64,000 nucleotides of DNA from Caulobacter segnis ATCC 21756 (lineage in GTDB: Bacteria; Pseudomonadota; Alphaproteobacteria; Caulobacterales; Caulobacteraceae): positions 3,348,001-3,412,000 of the forward strand of contig NC_014100.1 in assembly GCF_000092285.1 (NCBI RefSeq), read 5' to 3'. A program made the translations under genes and the position numbers. Positions within the stretch are counted from its first letter, which is position 1; each line of letters begins with the position of its first letter. Positions 58,725 to 64,000 of this stretch are shown one piece after another. The notes below the pieces were generated by a model that searched no databases, was not told where the DNA came from, and was given only the letters and a program-made list of their open reading frames with translations.

Positions 58725-59456
58725 CTATTGCGGGACTTGGAACACCAGCGGGACGGTCACCTGGCCACCGTCGACGGGCGCGCCGTCGAGGGTCTTGGGC
58801 TTCATCCGGAACAGGCGCGACAGACGCAGAGCCGCGTCGCCGAAGCCCATGTCCGCCGGGGTCTCGGAGACCACCGAGCAGCTTTCCAGCGTGCCCTTCG
58901 CCGTGACGGTGCACGAGATCGTCGCCTTACCGCTGACTTCCATCCGCTGAGCGCGGTCGGGGAAGTAGCGGGCCATGTCGTCGCCGCTGGGCTTACGGGC
59001 CCAGTCAGGACGGGTCACGACCGAGGCGCGAGCCGGCGGGTTCGTCGGAACCGGCGGAGCCTGCGAGATGACCGGCGGAGCGGTCGTCTCGACCCGCTTT
59101 TCAACGGGCGGGATCGGCAGCGGCGGCGGCGGCGTCACGTCCGGCGGCGGAGCCACCGGGGGACGCGGCTGGACCACGGCCGGAGGCGGCGGCGGTTCGT
59201 TGGTCGGCGGCGGCGGAGGAGGAGGCGGCGGCGGCGGCGGCGGCGGCGGAGGCAGCTCCACAACCGTCGCGTCGTCCGAGTACTCCTGGAACACCGCCTC
59301 GAACTTCTGCTTCGCTAGGTAAGCGAAGAGGAGTGCGTGCAGACCGACGACGACAACCAGGGAGATGCCGAGAGGCCCCAATCCCTTCTTGCGACGCGGA
59401 CCGTCCGAGGTGAGCGGATCGTAGTGGCGATGCTCGGGCGTTTGTTGTTCAGCCAT
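58725..59456 (-). CDS. tonB: TonB family energy transducer with a 16-proline run (second copy)
   Basis: 243 residues. A basic cytoplasmic segment (P-R-R-K-K-G) precedes one transmembrane helix (~28-48, I-S-L-V-V-V-V-G-L-H-A-L-L-F-A-Y-L), which keeps the conserved His for ExbB contact. The linker has 16 consecutive Pro and further P-rich stretches, then the TonB C-terminal domain with Y-F-P-D-R-A-Q-R-M-E-V-S-G-K-A and C-T-V ... C-S-V. Third gene of exbB-exbD-tonB and likely the main energiser for the TonB receptors, one of which is at 19560. Confidence 0.93.
   Translation of the reverse strand: MAEQQTPEHRHYDPLTSDGPRRKKGLGPLGISLVVVVGLHALLFAYLAKQKFEAVFQEYSDDATVVELPPPPPPPPPPPPPPPPTNEPPPPPAVVQPRPPVAPPPDVTPPPPLPIPPVEKRVETTAPPVISQAPPVPTNPPARASVVTRPDWARKPSGDDMARYFPDRAQRMEVSGKATISCTVTAKGTLESCSVVSETPADMGFGDAALRLSRLFRMKPKTLDGAPVDGGQVTVPLVFQVPQ
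59205..59252 (-). repeat. Proline-codon microsatellite (16 codons) in tonB
   Basis: 48 bp made only of CCG and CCT codons on the coding strand, a near-perfect trinucleotide repeat. Its length should be prone to in-frame slippage, changing the reach of the TonB linker without breaking the gene. Confidence 0.9.
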
Positions 59457-59469
59457 GCAGCACCCCTAC

Positions 59470-59901
59470 TTAGCTATCATCCCGCCCAACGAGAGCAACG
59501 CTGTAGAAGCCATTATCCTGGAGGGTGTTCATCACCTCCATGAAAGCCCCGTAGCGAACCTTTTCGTCGGCCCGGATGAAGATGCGCTCCTTGGTGGGAT
59601 CGCGGCGGCCCATGCTCTTGGTAATATCCAAGCCCAGCTCATCGATGCTGGTCTCGTTGTCGCCAAGATAGAGCTGACCCGATTCCTTGATCGTGACGTA
59701 AACCGGCTTGGAAGGAGGCGGCGACGATTTCGCCACCGCCGACGGCAGGTTCACCTCGATCGACACGGAGGCGAGCGGAGCGGCCACCATGAAGATGATC
59801 AGAAGGACCAGCATAACGTCCACGAAGGGCGTAACGTTGATCTCACTGTTCTGTTCGACGTTGAACCTGTCGCCCCCACCGCCTGAGAGTTTGGCGGCCA
59901 T
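59470..59901 (-). CDS. exbD: ExbD/TolR family proton-channel subunit
   Basis: 143 residues. A short N-terminal cytoplasmic part is followed by one transmembrane helix with the functionally essential Asp D28 in N-V-T-P-F-V-D-V-M-L-V-L-L-I-I-F-M. The periplasmic domain has V-S-I-E-V-N-L-P and ends K-V-R-Y-G-A-F-M-E-V-M-N-T-L-Q. With ExbB it couples proton flow to TonB. Six bp separate it from exbB; tonB follows after 13 bp. Confidence 0.94.
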   Translation of the reverse strand: MAAKLSGGGGDRFNVEQNSEINVTPFVDVMLVLLIIFMVAAPLASVSIEVNLPSAVAKSSPPPSKPVYVTIKESGQLYLGDNETSIDELGLDITKSMGRRDPTKERIFIRADEKVRYGAFMEVMNTLQDNGFYSVALVGRDDS

Positions 59902-59906
59902 GGGTG

Positions 59907-60800
59907 TTACGCCCCCTTGTCGAGCTGACGCGAGATGGCGTTCATCAGTTCAGCGACGAAACCTTCCGAGCGGGTGCCGTAACCCGAGATGCGGGTCTGG
60001 AAGTAGTTGTAGAAGATAACGGCCGGGATAGCGGCGAAGAGGCCGATACCGGTGGCGAGCAGGGCTTCAGCGATACCCGGCGCCACGACGGCGAGGTTGG
60101 TGGTGTTGGTGTTCGCGATGCCGATGAACGACGTCATGATGCCATACACCGTACCGAACAGACCGATGAACGGACCGGCCGAACCGACCGAGGCCAGGAA
60201 CACCATGCCGCCCGACAGGCGCTTGGCCAGCGAGGCTTGCACCGCGTTGATGGCGTAGGTGGCGCGAGCCAGCGTCGAGTCGCGGTGCTCGCCGGCGACT
60301 TGCAGGCCAGCTTGACGCGACAGTTCGACTTCCTGCGAGGCGGCGGCGGCCATGTCGGCCATCGGGTTGCCTTCGAATTCTTCCGACGAGCTGATGCGCG
60401 CGATGTCGGCGATCGAGCGAGCGCCGCGGAAGGCTTCCAGGAACTTGTCCGATTGCTTGTTCAGGCCAGCGAACTCGAAAATCTTGGTGAGCAGCAGCAC
60501 CCACGAGAAGACCGAGGCCAGGATCAGGCCGATCATGACGACCTTCACGACAGCGCCGGCGGCGAGGAACATGCCGACGGGCGTCAGCGAGTGAGCGGGC
60601 TTCGTCTCGCCGCCTTCTTCGGCGGGAGCGGCTTCCGGAGCGGGCGCCGCGGCGGCGTCAGCGGCCGGGGCCGGGGCGGTGGCTTCCGAAGTCGCGGGGG
60701 CCGGAGCCGCGGCGTCTTGGGCAAAAGCCGGGGCGCTCGCCATCAGCGCAACGGCGCCGACGAGAGCGATGAGGGGGGTCTTCCGTTTAATGTCGAGCAT
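59907..60800 (-). CDS. exbB: ExbB (MotA/TolQ/ExbB proton-channel family) with periplasmic extension
   Basis: 297 residues from the ATG at 60800. A cleavable signal peptide (L-I-A-L-V-G-A-V-A-L-M-A-S-A-P-A-F-A-Q) and an Ala/Pro/Glu-rich periplasmic stretch (~25-65) precede the ExbB domain with three transmembrane helices. The membrane part includes V-G-S-A-G-P-F-I-G-L-F-G-T-V-Y-G-I and A-G-I-A-E-A-L-L-A-T-G-I-G-L-F-A-A-I-P, the standard MotA/ExbB pore motif. The long N-terminal domain is of the ExbB type with extended periplasmic head. First gene of the operon. Confidence 0.92.
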   Translation of the reverse strand: MLDIKRKTPLIALVGAVALMASAPAFAQDAAAPAPATSEATAPAPAADAAAAPAPEAAPAEEGGETKPAHSLTPVGMFLAAGAVVKVVMIGLILASVFSWVLLLTKIFEFAGLNKQSDKFLEAFRGARSIADIARISSSEEFEGNPMADMAAAASQEVELSRQAGLQVAGEHRDSTLARATYAINAVQASLAKRLSGGMVFLASVGSAGPFIGLFGTVYGIMTSFIGIANTNTTNLAVVAPGIAEALLATGIGLFAAIPAVIFYNYFQTRISGYGTRSEGFVAELMNAISRQLDKGA

Positions 60801-61380
60801 CTGTCGCCAGTTCCTGATTGGTCTAGCACGTTTGGACCGAGGGTCGTCGCGCGAGAGCGTCTCCACCCTAACTCTGAATAGCCCGTTCCTAGGATCGATT
60901 TCTCTCTCCTCGGGACGGACCCGCTTCGCTGCGCTCGACCCGTTACGCCCCTCAACGAGGACTAGGCCTCCAGAAGGATCGTTTCGAAGCGCGTGCGACC
61001 GAGGCCCTGCGAGGGCTCCGGTCTTACCGCAATGTTAGAATTGCGGCTGTGGTCCTTTGGCAACCCCTTTTCGCACCGTCAAGGGGCTCGTTTGGGCACA
61101 AAATCGTCGTAGACGCCCGCCACCCCCGCCATTTACCGCGACGCACAAAGGGCTTTTCGGGAAAACGGGGCGTTTTTCCCCTGGCAAGAAGATTGGCGAT
61201 GCTGCACTGCAGCAAGGCAACAAAACACTGGTCTATGAAGGCAGGCGCCCGCCGACTTGGCAAATGAGGCGACGCGTCACGCCGCGAGCGCCACGACATT
61301 ACGGAAAGATGACAGCCTTCGCGCCCGGGCTGAGCCCAAGCTGCGCCTTGAGCAGGACCGTCCAAAAACGATGAGGGAGG
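60801..61380. other. 580-bp non-coding region upstream of exbB
   Basis: Between tRNA-Phe and exbB, both minus. No credible gene: short frames on both strands have no motif. It holds the palindrome at 61200-61214, a CCCCTT/AAGGGG hairpin near 61065 and, beside the tRNA, a T run that may end it. The length is unusual for a leader and may contain an unannotated small RNA; none could be identified by eye. Confidence 0.5.
61200..61214. promoter_or_regulatory. 15-bp palindrome TGCTGCACTGCAGCA upstream of exbB
   Basis: Perfect 7-bp arms with one central base, about 400 bp upstream of the exbB start. It could be an operator for the operon or for an unseen small transcript. It is not a known Fur or Irr box. 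Confidence 0.35.
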
Positions 61381-61456
61381 TGGTGCCTGGGGCCGGAATC
61401 GAACCAGCGACACGCGGATTTTCAATCCGCTGCTCTACCAACTGAGCTACCCAGGC
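61381..61456 (-). tRNA. tRNA-Phe (anticodon GAA)
   Basis: 76 nt: acceptor GCCTGGG with CCCAGGC, D-arm AGCTCAGTTGGTAGAG, anticodon stem GCGGA/TCCGC around loop TTGAAAA (GAA), T-arm with TTCGATT, discriminator A and encoded CCA. Confidence 0.95.
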
Positions 61457-61555
61457 ATCTGCGCTTGGCGGTCCGAAACCGCCCCGGCGACCTCGCCGTG
61501 AAGCGAGGAGCCGGGTCTATAGAGAAGGCGCGCGGCGAAGTCCAGCGCCCTTTTG

Positions 61556-61729
61556 TCATTCTCTGTTGATGGCTTCCGAAGACGGATTCTCCGCGTCGTC
61601 ATCGCCGCCGGGGACGACGTAACGACCCACAAGCCAACGCTGCAGATCGACGTCCGCGCAGCGCTTGGAACAGAAGGGGCGGAAGGCCTTTTCGACAGGC
61701 TTGCCGCAAATTGGGCACCCCGTGCTCAT
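61556..61729 (-). CDS. yacG: DNA gyrase inhibitor YacG (zinc ribbon)
   Basis: 57 residues. A zinc-finger with C-P-I-C-G-K-P and F-C-S-K-R-C-A-D-V-D-L, followed by L-Q-R-W-L-V-G-R-Y-V-V-P-G. Start at 61729, giving the usual length; it overlaps the 3' end of the RNase gene by 4 bp. YacG binds GyrB and inhibits supercoiling. The tail (G-D-D-D-D-A-E-N) is acidic. Confidence 0.9.
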   Translation of the reverse strand: MSTGCPICGKPVEKAFRPFCSKRCADVDLQRWLVGRYVVPGGDDDAENPSSEAINRE

Positions 61730-62772
61730 GTGGCGAACACCTCCATGCGATCGTCGGGCCAATTGGTCATGGATTCGATGGCGAAACGACGACCCAGACG
61801 GTCGGCGACGCCCGCGTCCAGCTCGGCGACGAAGGCCTCGGCCACGGCGGGCGAGCATCGGGCGGTCAGGCGCGCGCCCCCCTGCGCTCTGCCCTCGCGC
61901 TCCAGGGCGCGCGCCAGCCGGCGAGCCTGATGACGAGGGTTCGGGGCGCCCGTCGGCGTCAGAAGGCGATCCAGGATCGGCGGCGCGCGACGCGGGACGA
62001 TCATCTCCAGCGTGCCGAACTTGCTGATCGCGCCGACGCCGACGCCCGGATTGTCGGCGGAGAAGGCGTTGCGAGCGGCCGTCGTCAGCGCCTGGCCGTC
62101 ATGGCCGCGCCCGACGAGGTCGAAGACGATGATCCCGCCGAGACCTTTCAGGCGCAGCACCCGCGCGGCGACGCTGAGCGCGGCCATGTTGGCTTGTCGG
62201 GCGGCGCGTTTCGAATCGGAGGCTTCCCGGGCGCCGAGATCGACGTCGACCGCGGTCAGGGCCCGCGTGGGCTCGACGGCGATGTCGCCGCCGCCGGGCA
62301 GGGCGAAAACCGTCGCCAAGGCGTCCGCCTCGGCTTCCTCCACGGCCTGGAGGGCCTTGTCGCCCGTCGTGGGCGATCCCGCCTTGACGGACTGCCGCAG
62401 GCGCTCCTCGACCGTTGGCCCGGAGGCCAGCACGCGCGGCTCGCCCTCGCCTTCCGCCACGAAGCGCCCGACAGCGGCCTTGTCCTGGCGCGAAGCGGTC
62501 TTGATTTCGATCTCGACGAGGCCGCCCTCGACCAGCTTGGGCATGTCGGGCCGGATGGGCAGGATCACATCCTGGCCGCCCGGCAGGGAGACGAAGGCCG
62601 AGGCGAAGGCCTTCTCGATCTTCTTGATCCGCGCGACGCCGCGCACGCCCTCGACGTCCAGCGGGTCGTCCGTAGGCCATGAGATGAACAGGCGCTCGGG
62701 ACGTCCATCCAGGGTGACGACCCCGACGGTCTCGCCGACGCCCTTGTAAAGATAGGCCCGTCTCTCGCTCAT
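61726..62772 (-). CDS. Ribonuclease E/G family protein (short form)
   Basis: 348 residues from the ATG at 62772. It has the RNase E/G N-terminal S1-like region (G-V-A-R-I-K-K-I-E-K-A-F-A-S-A-F-V) and the catalytic-core signature of this family, A-L-T-A-V-D-V-D-L-G-A-R, with a metal-binding Asp in I-I-V-F-D-L-V-G. It lacks the long RNase E scaffold and is shorter than RNase G. It would process or degrade RNA. It lies between maf and yacG, an arrangement typical of alphaproteobacteria. Confidence 0.88.
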   Translation of the reverse strand: MSERRAYLYKGVGETVGVVTLDGRPERLFISWPTDDPLDVEGVRGVARIKKIEKAFASAFVSLPGGQDVILPIRPDMPKLVEGGLVEIEIKTASRQDKAAVGRFVAEGEGEPRVLASGPTVEERLRQSVKAGSPTTGDKALQAVEEAEADALATVFALPGGGDIAVEPTRALTAVDVDLGAREASDSKRAARQANMAALSVAARVLRLKGLGGIIVFDLVGRGHDGQALTTAARNAFSADNPGVGVGAISKFGTLEMIVPRRAPPILDRLLTPTGAPNPRHQARRLARALEREGRAQGGARLTARCSPAVAEAFVAELDAGVADRLGRRFAIESMTNWPDDRMEVFAT

Positions 62773-62782
62773 GATTTGGCGC

Positions 62783-63376
62783 TCATCCGCGATAGCCCAG
62801 GCCATGAAGCAGGTTCAGCGTCTCATAGAGCGGCAAGCCCACGACGCTGGGGTAGGAGCCCTGCAGATCGGTGATGAAGCCGCCGGCCAGACCCTGGACA
62901 CCGTAGCCGCCCGCCTTGCCCCTCCACTGGCCGCTGGCGACATAGGCGTCGCGCTCGGCGTCGGACAGGCGTTTGAAGCCAACCTTGGTCTCGACCAGGC
63001 GCGAGCCCTCCCGGCCGTCCGGCGCGATCAGCGTCACGCCGGTGAACACCTTGTGGTTCCGGCCCGACAACAGCTTGAGGCAATAGAGGACGTCAGCCTG
63101 CGTCTCGGCCTTGGGCAGGATGCGGCGGCCCACGGCCACCACGGTGTCCGCCGCCAGCACGAAGTCGCCGGGCGCGCGGGCCGCGACGGCGCGCGCCTTC
63201 TCCTGCGCCAGCCGCAAGGCGTGGCGACGCGGGGTCTCGTCGCGCAGCGGGGTCTCGTCGATGTCGGCGGGATCGACCCGGTCGGGCGTGACGCCGACCT
63301 GGGCCAGCAGGTCGAGGCGCCGGGGGCTCGCGCTGGCCAGCACCAGCGCCGGCTGGGCTGCCGTCGTCTGAGCCAT
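62783..63376 (-). CDS. maf: Maf-like nucleotide pyrophosphatase
   Basis: 197 residues. N-terminal L-A-S-A-S-P-R-R-L-D-L-L-A-Q-V-G and the central A-A-D-T-V-V are hallmarks, with G-K-A-G-G-Y-G-V-Q-G and S-Y-P-S-V-V-G-L-P-L further on. Hydrolyses non-canonical or pyrimidine NTPs to avoid misincorporation, and has been linked to septum control. 7 bp after infA. Confidence 0.93.
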   Translation of the reverse strand: MAQTTAAQPALVLASASPRRLDLLAQVGVTPDRVDPADIDETPLRDETPRRHALRLAQEKARAVAARAPGDFVLAADTVVAVGRRILPKAETQADVLYCLKLLSGRNHKVFTGVTLIAPDGREGSRLVETKVGFKRLSDAERDAYVASGQWRGKAGGYGVQGLAGGFITDLQGSYPSVVGLPLYETLNLLHGLGYRG

Positions 63377-63383
63377 CGGCGTC

Positions 63384-63602
63384 TTACTTGAAGCGGTAGG
63401 TGATACGGCCCTTGGTGAGGTCGTAGGGGGTCATCTCGACCAGGACCTTGTCGCCGGCCAGGACACGGATGCGGTTCTTGCGCATCTTGCCGGCGGTGTG
63501 AGCGATGATCTCGTGATCGTTTTCCAGCTTCACGCGGAACGTGGCGTTGGGCAGCAATTCGCTGACCGTACCGGGAAACTCGAGCAGTTCTTCCTTAGCC
63601 AT
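63384..63602 (-). CDS. infA: Translation initiation factor IF-1
   Basis: 72 residues, the standard IF-1 length. Starts [20 protein letters not shown], with [15 protein letters not shown] and V-L-A-G-D-K-V, the OB-fold that binds the ribosomal A site. An in-frame start 4 codons upstream is not needed. A GC-rich hairpin (63631-63656) lies in its leader. Confidence 0.97.
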   Translation of the reverse strand: MAKEELLEFPGTVSELLPNATFRVKLENDHEIIAHTAGKMRKNRIRVLAGDKVLVEMTPYDLTKGRITYRFK

Positions 63603-63630
63603 CAGGCCTCTCAAAGGGACGAATCGGATT

Positions 63631-63656
63631 GCCGCGAAGACGAGGGTCCTCGCGGC
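63631..63656 (-). other. Hairpin in the leader of infA
   Basis: GCCGCGA (63631-63637) pairs with TCGCGGC (63650-63656), with an inner CGAGG-GTC-CTCG option. It sits between the phosphatase stop and the infA start. Confidence 0.45.
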
Positions 63657-63676
63657 GAGGCGCCTCTATAACGCAA

Positions 63677-64000
63677 TTACCCCCCAAACGTCGATGGCGC
63701 GCCGAAACGTTGCTTGATCGCGTCGGCGAGGGCGTCGCGGACCTCGCGATACGCCTCCAGCCGCGCCTCGCGCGAGCCGTCGACGAGGGTGGGATCGTGG
63801 GTCGGCCAGTACTCGATCTGGACCGCCCGATCGCGCGACAGCTCCACCGCCCGGTGCTGCGCCTCGGGCGTCAACGAGACCACGACGTCGAAGCTGCCGT
63901 CCTCCAGCTCGGCGAAGGTCTTGGGCTTGTGCTCCGAGACATCGAGGCCAAGCTCGTCCATCACCGCCACGACGAACGGGTCCACGCCCTCCCCGGTCGG
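63677..64000 (-). CDS. Low-molecular-weight phosphotyrosine phosphatase family protein (partial, N-terminus outside window)
   Basis: About 107 residues of the C-terminal part are visible; the frame stays open to the window edge. Recognisable are V-D-P-F-V-V-A-V-M-D-E-L-G-L-D-V-S-E-H-K-P-K and Y-W-P-T-H-D-P-T, where the Asp of the D-P pair is the general acid of the LMW-PTP/arsenate-reductase fold. The C-x5-R phosphate loop lies upstream of the visible part. It precedes infA by 74 bp. Confidence 0.85.
   Translation of the reverse strand, partial: PTGEGVDPFVVAVMDELGLDVSEHKPKTFAELEDGSFDVVVSLTPEAQHRAVELSRDRAVQIEYWPTHDPTLVDGSREARLEAYREVRDALADAIKQRFGAPSTFGG

Noticed and set aside
1..64000. CRISPR arrays, insertion sequences with transposase, prophage structural genes
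   Set aside because: None seen; the only repeats are the direct repeats, the 24-bp duplication and simple-sequence tracts listed.

Overview
The window looks like chromosomal DNA of a high-GC alphaproteobacterium, most probably Caulobacter or a close relative. The evidence is a CtrA-type box (TTAA-N7-TTAAC) at 42440-42455, several GANTC (CcrM) sites before an HU gene, an alphaproteobacterial LexA box (GAAC-N7-GAAC) at 52466-52480, a tRNA-His without an encoded G-1 and with A73, and an abundance of TonB, TonB-receptor and hybrid-kinase genes. This placement rests on sequence features and protein families only; no database search was run.

Layout. 1-3.1 kb: hydroxycinnamate (ferulate/coumarate) catabolism, with an MFS carrier cut by the window edge, feruloyl-CoA synthase, and the hydratase/lyase facing it. 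3.3-6.9 kb: amino-acid permease, then an AraC regulator with a DUF2306 membrane protein. 7.3-15.3 kb: a GH81 endo-1,3-beta-glucanase with C-terminal repeats, broken by one frameshift, followed by its own type I secretion ATPase and membrane-fusion protein. 15.4-22.0 kb: a roughly 6 kb module (ABC-2 exporter operon divergent from a TonB-dependent receptor, with a Zur-like box between them) bounded by two ~275 bp degenerate direct repeats, each ending in a tRNA-3'-end-like sequence. One copy carries a run of 19 G.

22-32.6 kb: small metabolic genes (DUF3429, SDR, D-lactate dehydrogenase), a GST/WYL-regulator pair around a 24-bp operator, an esterase with a LacI-type operator, an rRNA/tRNA methyltransferase, a sugar-type MFS carrier with a divergent LacI regulator, and a globin-coupled chemoreceptor. 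32.8-36.3 kb: a tightly overlapped Mla/MCE lipid-transport operon. 36.3-45.6 kb: NUDIX, DUF2336 divergent from a hybrid kinase, a class III CoA-transferase, a CtrA-box lytic transglycosylase, a TonB, an acyl-CoA dehydrogenase and a ThiO-like oxidase.

45.7-55.8 kb is rich in DNA-repair genes: XRE regulator, topoisomerase IB, Ku, LigD with a small acidic protein, HU, then a radical-SAM/UdgX operon behind a LexA box, and a hemerythrin protein. 55.9-64 kb: a YfiR plus CHASE8-like hybrid kinase operon, tRNA-His, tonB-exbD-exbB, tRNA-Phe, and a housekeeping run on the minus strand (low-Mr phosphatase, infA, maf, RNase E/G, yacG).

The parts most worth following up are the self-contained GH81/type I secretion cassette, the repeat-bounded Zur-like ABC/receptor module, the YfiR-histidine kinase pair, and the SOS-controlled radical-SAM/UdgX operon next to the NHEJ genes.
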